Positions 42,077-50,892 of a DNA stretch of 64,000 nt are shown here, piece by piece. Origin of the DNA: an uncultured Acetatifactor sp. (GTDB lineage: Bacteria > Bacillota > Clostridia > Lachnospirales > Lachnospiraceae). The stretch covers positions 1-64,000 of the forward strand of contig CAJUGL010000002.1 of the NCBI GenBank assembly GCA_910586515.1, written 5' to 3'. Both the position numbers and the translations under genes were made by a program. How positions within the stretch are numbered: position 1 is the first letter of the stretch; every line of letters starts with the position of its first letter. The notes below the pieces were generated by a model. It saw nothing but the letters and a program-made list of their open reading frames with translations, made no database searches and was not told where the DNA came from.

Positions 42077-43930
42077 TTATCCGTCTGCAGGGGAGAAGGC
42101 CAGCAGCTTGTCACGGTAGTATTCGTATTGCTTTTGACGGGCCTCAATTTCGGCGGGCAGGCCGGAGGTCAGGTCATTGCAGAGGGTATCGAAACGGTCA
42201 AGGATGGAGACGATGCGCTCTTGCCCGGCCTGTGATGGTAAGGGAATCCGTATCCGATTAAGATTTTGCTGGTTAAGTTTTGGCTGCGCTCCTCCAGAAA
42301 TAAACCGTGACAGGTCTATAGAGTTCAAATAAAACTCCACATAGCGTCTGGTAGCATAGCTTTCAAATTTCAAAACATGTGCATGGTTATTGACCCAGTT
42401 CTTTCCCGAAATTGAAAACGCAATCGGCGTACTTCTTGCCAACAAATTTGCCCCATCCTCGGAAACAAGTAAAAACTCTCCGTTAAAAAGATAGTCATTC
42501 ACATAATCTACAATTCCAGAAGCCCCGTAATAAGGATACTCTCCTGCTATGCGGCTACTACTGGTAACAGGTTTTCTTTGACTGTCACAGTTATCAGAAA
42601 TATCCGGTAAGGTAACAAAAACATACCCAAAAACATATTGACAAAGTCGAATTAGGCCATTACACATATTTGTCTGTTTGTCTGCGATTATCTCGCCCGT
42701 TGCAGCAAATGTCAAGAGGGCGTCACGATAAAATTCGTACTGTTTTTGCCACGCTTCAATTTCCGCAGGCAGACCGATTTTAAGGTCGGAGCAGATGGCT
42801 TCCAAGTTGTCCAAGACATTGACAATGCGCTGTTGAACAGGAAGCGGAGGGATAGGAACAACAACTCTTCCAACCGCCCCTGAATTAAATTGCTGCTGCC
42901 TGCCTTTAGACACATATTTTTCGATTTGGGTCCAATATACGCTTGATTTAGAAAAATACCAATAATATCTATTCAGTATCAAGCTATTATCCAGGTCGAT
43001 CTTAATCAAAAAAGAGGAATATACTGCTGGTTCATCATTTGAAACATACAGAGTTTTTCCATAAGTCGCACCAGTTCGAGCCAGTAGTATGTCTCCTTTG
43101 TATAAAAGGTATTTGGTGCTTTCATCAGTAAGATCAATGAATTTACCATTAACAGGGCATAAACCGCCGTCTTCAGTAATATCTGTAATTCTGATAAATC
43201 TGGTGTCACCTGCGTCCTGTGCTTTTGCGGTATATCCATACGTAAATGTGGCAATTTCCGAAAGCGTCCGCCATTGGCAATCACATACCCCCCCGCGTAC
43301 ATCGAAGGTCAGCAGCTTGTCACGATAGTATTCATACTGTTGTTTCCTCGCTGCAAGCTCCTCTGTAAGCTTCGTTGTAAGCTCTGCTGTAAATTCCATG
43401 AAATTGTCCAGAATCCGAACAATTTCACTCTGCACCTCCAAAGGAGGTACAGGAATAGTTACCGCTTTTAGCGTGTCTGGCGTAACTTCCATTACCTTTG
43501 TTCCGTGAACAAGTTTTCTCTTCTGTACAGCAAACATCTCTGTATGAAAATAATAGGTCAAGTATTTGGCGTTTTGACTATGGTGGATGATAGCAGTATG
43601 TCCACTAACTGCAACGGCCTCATCACCTAACCAAGCCACACATTTACATACATCTTCGATATTTTCACTTGTAACAGCCATAACAATATCATGAGGATAG
43701 GCCATCTTTTGCTTTTTGGCGCAATCTTGGCTAATAAAAGTGAAAGTCTTATCGGCAAACAGGCCGTATCTGGTATAGATTTGCCCATAATGAATGCAGG
43801 GAATGCCGTCGGAGCAGAAGTCCTTCTTTTGAAGATTCCCACCTCTTGAAATAGTCGCAATCTCTCCCAATTTTTTATATTCCACCCCATCCGGGCAAAG
43901 TTCCTGTATCAATTCCTCCAGCCTGCTCAT
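42077..43930 (-). CDS. hsdS: Type I specificity subunit HsdS with three target-recognition domains
   Basis: HsdS chooses the DNA sequence for both methylation and cleavage. Usual subunits have about 400-450 residues and two target-recognition domains (TRDs). This one has 617 residues and three TRD-plus-helix units. Units end in near-identical conserved helices: ILDNFMEF...RKQQYEYYRDKLLTF (166-209), VLDNLEAI...WQKQYEFYRDALLTF (363-408) and ILDRFDTL...RQKQYEYYRDKLLAF (566-612). The TRDs themselves (about 1-165, 215-362, 415-565) differ. Each starts or ends with the IPxPPL(P/E)VQ-type signature. Start ATG overlaps the DUF1016 stop (ATGA at 43927-43930). The repeated helix DNA could drive TRD shuffling. 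Confidence 0.95.
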   Translation of the reverse strand: MSRLEELIQELCPDGVEYKKLGEIATISRGGNLQKKDFCSDGIPCIHYGQIYTRYGLFADKTFTFISQDCAKKQKMAYPHDIVMAVTSENIEDVCKCVAWLGDEAVAVSGHTAIIHHSQNAKYLTYYFHTEMFAVQKRKLVHGTKVMEVTPDTLKAVTIPVPPLEVQSEIVRILDNFMEFTAELTTKLTEELAARKQQYEYYRDKLLTFDVRGGVCDCQWRTLSEIATFTYGYTAKAQDAGDTRFIRITDITEDGGLCPVNGKFIDLTDESTKYLLYKGDILLARTGATYGKTLYVSNDEPAVYSSFLIKIDLDNSLILNRYYWYFSKSSVYWTQIEKYVSKGRQQQFNSGAVGRVVVPIPPLPVQQRIVNVLDNLEAICSDLKIGLPAEIEAWQKQYEFYRDALLTFAATGEIIADKQTNMCNGLIRLCQYVFGYVFVTLPDISDNCDSQRKPVTSSSRIAGEYPYYGASGIVDYVNDYLFNGEFLLVSEDGANLLARSTPIAFSISGKNWVNNHAHVLKFESYATRRYVEFYLNSIDLSRFISGGAQPKLNQQNLNRIRIPLPSQAGQERIVSILDRFDTLCNDLTSGLPAEIEARQKQYEYYRDKLLAFSPADG

Positions 43931-45099
43931 TCTTCATCACCGCCTTCCTCAAATGCCACTACATCCAGCAGCTTGGGGGCCTCCTCAATAATCGGCGCCA
44001 AAACCTGGTATTGCCCCGGCAGTTCATCCGCCGTTCGGTAGGTCGCAACGCCCAGCGGCTTGGTATAGTCCCGGATGGCCAGTTCCACAACGCTCTTGTT
44101 GGCCTCCCGGCACAGCAGAATACCAATAGACGGGTTCTCACCGTTTTTCCGCTCCTGCTCGTCCAAAGCGGACAGATAAAAGTTGAGCTGTCCCAGATAT
44201 GCGGGCTTGAATTTGCCCTTTTTCAATTCGATCACGACCAATGCTTTCAAATCCCGCTGGAAAAACAACAAGTCAGCGAAGAACTCCTCGCCGTCCACCT
44301 CAATCCGATGCTGATTACCTACAAAGCAGAAGCCAGAACCGAGACACTGGATAAAATTGCGGATGTGGCTAATAATCTCATGTTCCAGCACGCGCTCGTC
44401 CATGTCCTGGGGGTCAGTTAAATCCAACTCCTCTGTATTGATAAAATCCAGAAAATACTCATCTTTGAACATCTGGATAGCCTGCATATACTGTTTATCA
44501 TCCGAAATCGTTGCAGCAAAATTATTGGGCAAGGCTCCCTGATGATGATACAAGTCCTGCTTCAATCTTTCCCGGAGCGTGTATTTGCTCCAATGGCAGC
44601 GGGCACTTGCCTGAATGTAAAACAATCTCTCCGCAACGTCCTTTACCGTATGCAGAATTTCCATGTGGTGTGTGAAGCTGATACCAGTAAAATCCTCCAT
44701 CCTCAAATCGGTCGCCACTGGCGGCCGATTTTCCGAAAAGGTAAGCACAGCCTCCGCCGTCAACGCCAAATCGGTCGCCGCGGCTGCCTTTTTTTCACGC
44801 AATTCCAAAGGTAGGGAAAGCTGCAAATAGGGTTGCCATGCCTCATAAAACTGACGCATGGACTTGATGTTTCTGCTTGAAAAGCCCCTCAGTCCCGGCA
44901 GTTCTTCCCGGAGCCTGGCGCTGATTTCGTCAATTGCACCGGTTCCCCATGTTCCTTCTCTTGAGTTTCCGGAAACATATCCGCCAATGGAGTAGTATAG
45001 CAAAAGAGATTCCCGGTTCGTATTTTGCACAGTCCGGCTCTGACTTTTCAGAATAGCCGCTTTAATCGTTTCGACTGCCGCCAGATACTTTTCATTCAT
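43927..45099 (-). CDS. DUF1016 (YhcG-type) PD-(D/E)XK nuclease-family protein
   Basis: A 390-residue protein of the DUF1016/YhcG family. The N-terminal part (about 1-175) is the DUF1016_N helical domain (LLLYYSIGGYVSGNSREGTW, then GFSSRNIKSMRQFYEAWQ). The C-terminal part (about 215-370) is a PD-(D/E)XK nuclease fold: HRIEVDGEEFFADLLFF, then VVIELKKGKFKPAYLGQLNF, giving the D...ExK active site. Such genes are known passengers inside type I restriction operons. Here it sits between hsdM and hsdS, with ATGA overlaps on both sides (45096-45099 and 43927-43930), so it is translationally coupled to both and probably belongs to the same defence unit. Its role is not established. Confidence 0.92.
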   Translation of the reverse strand: MNEKYLAAVETIKAAILKSQSRTVQNTNRESLLLYYSIGGYVSGNSREGTWGTGAIDEISARLREELPGLRGFSSRNIKSMRQFYEAWQPYLQLSLPLELREKKAAAATDLALTAEAVLTFSENRPPVATDLRMEDFTGISFTHHMEILHTVKDVAERLFYIQASARCHWSKYTLRERLKQDLYHHQGALPNNFAATISDDKQYMQAIQMFKDEYFLDFINTEELDLTDPQDMDERVLEHEIISHIRNFIQCLGSGFCFVGNQHRIEVDGEEFFADLLFFQRDLKALVVIELKKGKFKPAYLGQLNFYLSALDEQERKNGENPSIGILLCREANKSVVELAIRDYTKPLGVATYRTADELPGQYQVLAPIIEEAPKLLDVVAFEEGGDEE

Positions 45100-46664
45100 A
45101 TCCCTACCTCGATTTCTGCAATGATCTTGTCAATCTCATCCCGCAGCACCTGTTCCCGCTCCACAATCTCCTGAATCTCCTCATTGAGCTTCACGATATC
45201 AATGACTTCTCTGGTGTCCTCGGCCTCTACATAGGTGGAAACAGACAGGTTATAGTCGTTTCCGGCAATCTCGTCATAAGGAACACAGCGGGCAAAGTAA
45301 TCTACATCCTCGCGGGAAACAAACTCCGCAACTATTTTCCCAATGTTCTCCTCTGTCAGCTTGTTATTATTCGTGACCTTCACGCACTCGCCGGAGGCAT
45401 CAATGAACAGAGTGCGGTTGTCAGATTTGCTGCGCTTCAAGACCATGATGCAGGTCGCAATGGAAGTTCCAAAGAACAGGTTGCTGGGAAGCTGGATAAT
45501 GCAGTCGATGAAGTTATTATCAATCAGGTATTGGCGGATTTTCTTCTCAGCCCCGCCTCGGTACATAATGCCGGGAAAACAGACGATTGCCGCAGTCCCA
45601 CTGGTGGCTAGCCATGCCAGAGAGTGCATGATAAAGGCAAGATCGGCCTTGGATTTCGGCGCAAGCACTCCGGCAGGAGAAAAGCGAGGATCATTTATTA
45701 GAACCGGGTTATCATCGCCCTCCCACTTGATGGAATACGGAGGATTGGAAACGATAACTTCAAAGGGTTCGTCATCCCAATGCTGCGGAGACACCAGCGT
45801 ATCTTCATGGGCAATATCAAACTTGTCAAAATCAATATCATGCAGGAACATATTGATACGGCAAAGATTGTATGTAGTCAGGTTGACTTCCTGGCCGTAA
45901 AAGCCCTGACGGACATTCTCTTTGCCGAGAATTTTAGCGGCTTTCAGAAGCAGAGAGCCAGAGCCGCAGGCTGGGTCATATACCTTGTTGACCTCTGTTT
46001 TTCCAACAACCGCAATTCTGGTCAGCAGTTCCGAAACCTCCTGCGGCGTAAAGAATTCGCCGCCGCTTTTCCCGGCATTGGAGGCGTACATACTCATGAG
46101 GTACTCGTAGGCATCGCCAAAGGCGTCGATGGAGTTTTCCTTGTAATTTCCTAATCTCATGGCCGCAACACCTTCAATCAACTTTACAAGGTTTGCATTG
46201 CGTTTGGCAACAGTAGCCCCCAGTTTATTGCTGTTTACATCAATATCATCGAATAATCCGGCAAAGTTATCTTCGCTCTCACTGCCTTTTGCAGATTCTT
46301 CAATATGATTAAAGGCCGCCTCCAAAGTCATATTCAGGTTTTCATCGCTTACCGCCCTCTTTCTGACATTGCAAAAAAGTTCAGACGGAAGGATGAAAAA
46401 CCCTTTTGTTTTGACCAGATCCTCACGGGCCTGCTCGGCGTCCTCATCAGACAGCAACGCAAAATCAAAACCCTCATTTCCAGCTTCAATCTCACCCCCA
46501 TTGATATAATTAGTCAGATTTTCGGAAATATAGCGGTAGAACATCATGCCCAACACATAGGATTTGAAGTCCCACCCATCTACACTGCCGCGCAGTTCAT
46601 CCGCAATCGCCCATATTGCCCGGTGGAGTTCATCGCGCTCCTGCTCTTTTCTTATATCAGACAT
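45096..46664 (-). CDS. hsdM: Type I N6-adenine methyltransferase subunit M
   Basis: HsdM methylates adenine in the site chosen by HsdS. The 522-residue protein starts MSDIRKEQERDELHRAIWAI. The N-terminal helical domain has YVLGMMFYRYISENL. The catalytic domain has SAM motif I DPACGSGSLLLKA (230-242) and motif IV NPPY (307-310), with GGEFFTPQEVSELL before motif I. Full length. The ATG at 46664 is six bases after AAGGAGA, better than the in-frame ATGs at 46670 and 46682. First gene of the hsdM-DUF1016-hsdS-hsdR operon. The right direct repeat (46723-46782) supplies the promoter-like upstream region. Confidence 0.96.
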   Translation of the reverse strand: MSDIRKEQERDELHRAIWAIADELRGSVDGWDFKSYVLGMMFYRYISENLTNYINGGEIEAGNEGFDFALLSDEDAEQAREDLVKTKGFFILPSELFCNVRKRAVSDENLNMTLEAAFNHIEESAKGSESEDNFAGLFDDIDVNSNKLGATVAKRNANLVKLIEGVAAMRLGNYKENSIDAFGDAYEYLMSMYASNAGKSGGEFFTPQEVSELLTRIAVVGKTEVNKVYDPACGSGSLLLKAAKILGKENVRQGFYGQEVNLTTYNLCRINMFLHDIDFDKFDIAHEDTLVSPQHWDDEPFEVIVSNPPYSIKWEGDDNPVLINDPRFSPAGVLAPKSKADLAFIMHSLAWLATSGTAAIVCFPGIMYRGGAEKKIRQYLIDNNFIDCIIQLPSNLFFGTSIATCIMVLKRSKSDNRTLFIDASGECVKVTNNNKLTEENIGKIVAEFVSREDVDYFARCVPYDEIAGNDYNLSVSTYVEAEDTREVIDIVKLNEEIQEIVEREQVLRDEIDKIIAEIEVGI

Positions 46665-46722
46665 TTTCATTCTCCTTTTCAACCAGCATAAAGTCCAGAA
46701 TATGTCACTGCCATATTGTCCT

Positions 46723-46782
46723 TATTTTACCACAAATTCACCGAAATAAAAAGTCTATTAAAAACTTTCGGCATAAAACCTG
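46723..46782. repeat. Right direct repeat of the restriction-modification island
   Basis: A 60-bp partner of the repeat at 38723-38783, one base shorter and with about five substitutions. On the minus strand, TAAAAT (46729-46724) with TTTTTA 17 bases upstream could be the hsdM promoter. Confidence 0.88.
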
Positions 46783-46801
46783 ATAAAACGCCAAAGTCCT
46801 A

Positions 46802-46830
46802 TTGCACAACCTTCCAAAAAACAGTATAAT
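46802..46830 (+). promoter_or_regulatory. Promoter of the DUF1292 gene
   Basis: Plus strand: -35 TTGCAC (46802-46807), 17-base spacer, -10 TATAAT (46825-46830). Transcription would start near 46837. A short repeat copy (46852-46877) would lie in the leader. Confidence 0.75.
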
Positions 46831-46851
46831 GAACCTGCTTAAGCAAAAAGG

Positions 46852-46877
46852 GTTACTGTGAACAAAGTGAACAGCAG
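46852..46877. repeat. Short copy of the dispersed hairpin repeat
   Basis: GTTACTGTGAAC faces GTGAACAGCAG around AAA; it lies in the untranslated leader of the DUF1292 gene. Confidence 0.45.
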
Positions 46878-46895
46878 CAAAAAAGGAGGTATTCC

Positions 46896-47213
46896 ATGGG
46901 AAAGAAAAATGATTATGAAGACGAGGAAATGACCGTTGAACTGGAGCTGGATGACGGCAGCCTGGTGAACTGCGCCGTCATTACCATTCTGACGGTCGCA
47001 TCCAAAGATTACATTGTACTGCTCCCCCTGAACGAAGACGGTACAAACGAGGACGGCGAGGTCTGGTTCTACAGATACAGTGAGAATCCGGAGGATCCCA
47101 ACGAGGAACCTGTATTGGACTATATTGAGGATGACGGCGAATACGAGCGGGTGGCAGAAGCCTTCGACGAATATCTTGACAGCTGCGAATTTGATGAAGT
47201 GGTGGATGAATAA
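46896..47213 (+). CDS. DUF1292 domain protein
   Basis: A 105-residue, very acidic cytoplasmic protein. The DUF1292 core is MTVELELDDGSLVNCAVITI followed by KDYIVLLPLNEDG and GEVWFYRYSENPEDPNEEPV. It is a small beta-rich domain widespread in Firmicutes with unknown role. AAAGGAGG precedes the ATG at good spacing and the promoter is clear. Its last 94 bases overlap, tail to tail, the 3' end of the helicase gene on the other strand. Confidence 0.92.
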   Translation: MGKKNDYEDEEMTVELELDDGSLVNCAVITILTVASKDYIVLLPLNEDGTNEDGEVWFYRYSENPEDPNEEPVLDYIEDDGEYERVAEAFDEYLDSCEFDEVVDE

Positions 47214-49228
47214 GTTTTTTTGCTCTTTCCTCCGAAAAGCGGATTAAGAAATCTGGAGGGTTGTCTGGGGCGTTCCTTTGTGCCGGTAAGGTAGAGGAGC
47301 TCCAGACGTTTCTTTGCTCTGGTCATGGCCACATAAAAAATCCTGCGTTCTTCCTCCACTGCCGCCTCGTCCGGCATTGTGCCGTGAGGAAAAACTTTTT
47401 CGTTGCAGTCCGGAATCCATACCCTGTCAAATTCCAATCCCTTTGCCCCATGAACGGTCAGCAGCTGCACCGCCTTCCTGCCATCCTTCGCCGGCTCTCC
47501 TGCCCTTTTCTTTCCGGGCTGTCTGCCTTCCGCCGCCTGCCCCTTTTCCATGGCTTTCGTGTATTCCCGCTGAAAATCTTTCCACTCCTTTAGATTTGCA
47601 TATGCCGACGCATCTTCCTTCAGCCATTCCAGCAGTTCCTGCCATTCCTGCCATTTTTCGGAATTATTTCCCGCCTTCTCCTTCAGATATTGCTCATACC
47701 CCATAACTTTCAGGATATAGCTGACCGCAGGACGCAGTGAAAGCTCCCGAATGCTTTTCAGCTGTTTGTCAAGACGAATAATTTCATTTTTTATTCCGTT
47801 TTTTCTTTCTCCCGGCATCTGTATGTTTCGATAATAGTCCAGCATTTTTGAAGCATCCCAGGCGCCTTCGCCCACTGCTTCCCTGCTGATATACCGGGAA
47901 GGTTTATTCATGACGCGCAGAATATGTTCCCTGCGTCCCTCTCCGCAGGCCAGCTGCAGATAGGCCATAATGTCCGTCACGATAAAATGTTCGTATATAC
48001 TTGAGACCCGCTCCTTCATCTCATAGAGAATGTCTGCGGCTTTCAGTCTGGCGGCAAATCCCTGCATAAAAGAATTGGTACGGAAAAGTACCGCGCAGCT
48101 CTCTCCCTCCCCAAGACATGCCGCGATCTCCTTCAGCATATGACTGTATTGGCCCTCCTTGTCCGTATAAGCTCTCACCGTCACCGGCCCCTTCCCTCCG
48201 TAACAGTCTGCAGTGTCGCTTCCCGCCGGAGATTGGGCTCTGTTTCCGGGGGCGGCTTTCAGCTGTTTCACAAAACGATCCCGGTTGACCTCGATTACCT
48301 CCAGGGACGCGCGGACGATCTCTTCCTTGCTTCGATAATTTACATCCAGCAGAAGCTGCCTTGCCCGATATTCTGCGGCGAACCGTTTCAGGCATTCGGG
48401 CTGTGAGCCCCGGAAACCGTAAATCGCCTGGTCGTCGTCCCCCACAGCGAAGATATTATAGGGAGAAGCCGCCAGCAGCTTCACCGCCTCGTACTGTACC
48501 GGATTAATATCCTGGAATTCGTCAATCAAAATGTACCGGAAACGCCTCTGCCAATAATTCCGCACATCTTCCTGTTCTTCCAGAAGTACCTTGCACTCAT
48601 ACAGCATATCGTCAAAATCCAGCCGTCCCATACGCTTTACGGCCTGACCATAGTCCCTGCAGATATCCGCAAACCTGGCCTGCCATCTGGCCGGAGCCTT
48701 CTTCCCGGCAGCCTCCAATTCCATAGTATTCTTGTAAAAGCCTATGGCGGAGAGAATCTGGACGGCATCGTCGTTCAGACCGGCCTGAATTTCCTGACTG
48801 TCCTCCTGAGTTTCCTGCTGCGCCGCGTATGTTTTTAATATGGGAAGAATCAGATTTTTCTTCTCGGAATTGCTTAGCAGTTCCGTTGATTTAAGCGTGT
48901 TTGATTCCTTCAGAATATGGTAAAAGACAGAATGAAAGGTTCCGAAATTAACCGGAAAAGAAGGTGCGTGAGGCGTTCGGATATTGCTTCGGGAAGAATA
49001 GTCCGCAGCGGCCATTTCCCGAAAACGGTTCTGCATGGATAGCGCCGCTTCCTTCATAAAGGTGATCACCAGGACGGATTCGGGAGGAACTCCCTGTTCC
49101 AAAAGATATAATATACGATTCGTAATGGTGTACGTCTTGCCGCTTCCCGGACCGGCAAGGACAAGACATGGGCCGCGCAGGTGCATGATGGCGGCTTTCT
49201 GCGGTTCGTTTGCGTTTGTAAGATCCAT
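47120..49228 (-). CDS. UvrD/PcrA-type superfamily 1 DNA helicase
   Basis: A 702-residue ATP-dependent helicase. Walker A is LVLAGPGSGKTYTITNRIL (motif I, about residues 25-43). ILIDEFQDINPVQYE is motif II, FAVGDDDQAIYGFRGS motif III, LLDVNYRSKEEIV motif IV, LLTVHGAKGLEFDRVWI motif V and RRIFYVAMTRAKKRLEL motif VI. It is slightly shorter than PcrA. The last about 30 residues are Ser-rich (SKASATRSYSPSSS), being antisense to the acidic DUF1292 C-terminus. A far longer reading from 49567 is mostly antisense of gltX; the ATG at 49228 has GAGGAGGAAACG and the expected N-terminus MDLTNANEPQKAAI. Repair or replication-restart role. Confidence 0.94.
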   Translation of the reverse strand: MDLTNANEPQKAAIMHLRGPCLVLAGPGSGKTYTITNRILYLLEQGVPPESVLVITFMKEAALSMQNRFREMAAADYSSRSNIRTPHAPSFPVNFGTFHSVFYHILKESNTLKSTELLSNSEKKNLILPILKTYAAQQETQEDSQEIQAGLNDDAVQILSAIGFYKNTMELEAAGKKAPARWQARFADICRDYGQAVKRMGRLDFDDMLYECKVLLEEQEDVRNYWQRRFRYILIDEFQDINPVQYEAVKLLAASPYNIFAVGDDDQAIYGFRGSQPECLKRFAAEYRARQLLLDVNYRSKEEIVRASLEVIEVNRDRFVKQLKAAPGNRAQSPAGSDTADCYGGKGPVTVRAYTDKEGQYSHMLKEIAACLGEGESCAVLFRTNSFMQGFAARLKAADILYEMKERVSSIYEHFIVTDIMAYLQLACGEGRREHILRVMNKPSRYISREAVGEGAWDASKMLDYYRNIQMPGERKNGIKNEIIRLDKQLKSIRELSLRPAVSYILKVMGYEQYLKEKAGNNSEKWQEWQELLEWLKEDASAYANLKEWKDFQREYTKAMEKGQAAEGRQPGKKRAGEPAKDGRKAVQLLTVHGAKGLEFDRVWIPDCNEKVFPHGTMPDEAAVEEERRIFYVAMTRAKKRLELLYLTGTKERPRQPSRFLNPLFGGKSKKTYSSTTSSNSQLSRYSSKASATRSYSPSSSI

Positions 49229-49367
49229 CGTTTCCTCCTCTTTTCGCTGCATTCCCTTAAAGAACGGCCTGGACTGCAGAGGATTTTGCAAACCGGTTAC
49301 CCGGCCTGTAAATCCTCCTGCAGCGTCCCGCTGTTTTATGCGAATGCCGTTTACAGTTGACTGCCCC

Positions 49368-50858
49368 TCAGGCGTTCTCCAAAAGCTCGATGCCTCTGCG
49401 TATCCTGCGCAGAGATTCCTCTTTGCCCAGAACTTCCATGATTTCCGTGGCGCCTGCCGGAGTCGTCTGTTTGCCGGAAACCGCCGTGCGGACCGGCCAC
49501 ATGACATAACCGTTTTTGCAGCCTTTTTCCTCCACGTATTTTGCCAGAATCCCATACAGAGAATCATTATCGTACTGTTCCTGCGCCTCCAGCACAGGCA
49601 GCACTTCTCTCAGCACTTCCAGGGATGACTCGGCGGTAGTCTTCATCTTTTTGTGGGTATACATCGCCGTATCATATTCCGGCAGCTCGGAAAAGAAATC
49701 CACCATTTCCGTAATATCGGGGAATACCTCAATCCTGGTCTTCACCATGGCCGCTATTTTTTTAAGCTCCGCCTCCCCGAAACATACCCCCTGCTCCTTC
49801 CTGGAATCATCAGGCAGCAGCGCGGCCTTCAGATAAGGTTCCGCCATCTCATAGAACCTGTCGAAATCCATGGCCTTGAGATACTCTCCGTTCATCCAGC
49901 GAAGCTTTACAATATCATATACGGCCGGCGACTTGCTGATTCTGCGGTAGTCAAAGGCCTCGATGAGTTCCTCAAGGGTAAAAATTTCCCTGTTGTCTTC
50001 CGGGCTCCAGCCCAGCAGCGCGATAAAGTTCACTACTGCCTCCGCCAGAAAACCCTGTTCTATCAGATCCTCAAAGGATGTGCTGCCGCCCCTTTTGGCC
50101 AGTTTTTTGTGATTCTCGTCCGTCACCAGGGGCAGATGTACATATTTAGGCGGTTCCCAGCCGAACGCTTCATAGAGCCTGGTATATTTCGGCGAAGAGG
50201 ACAGATACTCATTTCCCCGCACCACATGGGTGATGTTCATGGTATGATCATCCACCACATTGGCAAAATTATAGGTGGGATAGCCGTCTGATTTGATCAG
50301 AATCATATCGTCCATTTCCCCGTTTTCCACGGTTATATCGCCGTACAGTTCGTCATGGAAAGTTGTTGTCCCCTCTTTGGGATTATTCTGGCGAATAACA
50401 AAAGGCTTGCCCGCAGTCAGATTCGCCTCCACTTCTTCTCTGGAAAGAGACAGGCAGTGCTTGTCATAGACTGTGATTTCCTTACCTTCCACCACTTCCG
50501 TCTTCAGAGATGCCAGTCTCTCCTTGTCGCAGAAACAGTAATAAGCCTCTCCTTTTTCGATCAGTTCCCGGGCATACTGCATATATATGCCTGTTTTCAT
50601 CCTCTCGCTCTGCACATACGGACCATAGCCGCCGTCCTTATCCGGACCTTCGTTATGTGTTAATCCCACTTTCTCCAAAGTGCGGTAGATGATTTCCGTC
50701 GCGCCTTCCACAAAGCGTTCCTGATCGGTATCCTCAATGCGGAGAATAAAGTCTCCGCCTTCATGCCGGGCGATCAGAAATTCGTATAAAGCCGAACGCA
50801 AATTCCCTACATGCATTCTCCCCGTGGGGCTTGGCGCATATCTTGTCCTGATTTTCAT
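49368..50858 (-). CDS. gltX: Glutamyl-tRNA synthetase
   Basis: GltX charges tRNA-Glu (and often tRNA-Gln in Firmicutes). The 496-residue class I synthetase begins MKIRTRYAPSPTGRMHVGNL, where HVGN is the HIGH motif. The KMSKS loop is KKLAKRGGSTSF (about residues 240-251). The Rossmann core has DTDQERFVEGA, and the anticodon-binding helical region follows. Length is normal. AGAGGAACGG precedes the ATG. The helicase gene lies 139 bases downstream. Confidence 0.97.
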   Translation of the reverse strand: MKIRTRYAPSPTGRMHVGNLRSALYEFLIARHEGGDFILRIEDTDQERFVEGATEIIYRTLEKVGLTHNEGPDKDGGYGPYVQSERMKTGIYMQYARELIEKGEAYYCFCDKERLASLKTEVVEGKEITVYDKHCLSLSREEVEANLTAGKPFVIRQNNPKEGTTTFHDELYGDITVENGEMDDMILIKSDGYPTYNFANVVDDHTMNITHVVRGNEYLSSSPKYTRLYEAFGWEPPKYVHLPLVTDENHKKLAKRGGSTSFEDLIEQGFLAEAVVNFIALLGWSPEDNREIFTLEELIEAFDYRRISKSPAVYDIVKLRWMNGEYLKAMDFDRFYEMAEPYLKAALLPDDSRKEQGVCFGEAELKKIAAMVKTRIEVFPDITEMVDFFSELPEYDTAMYTHKKMKTTAESSLEVLREVLPVLEAQEQYDNDSLYGILAKYVEEKGCKNGYVMWPVRTAVSGKQTTPAGATEIMEVLGKEESLRRIRRGIELLENA

Positions 50859-50892
50859 AACCGTTCCTCTTTCCCTTGTTGATATTTATCAT

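Noticed and set aside
47427..47654. Minus-strand Gly/Lys-rich short frame inside the helicase
   Set aside because: Shadow frame of the helicase gene without start signals.
49229..49567. N-terminal extension of the helicase
   Set aside because: The extra 113 residues overlap the 3' end of gltX and have no helicase character; the start at 49228 has a strong ribosome site and the family N-terminus.
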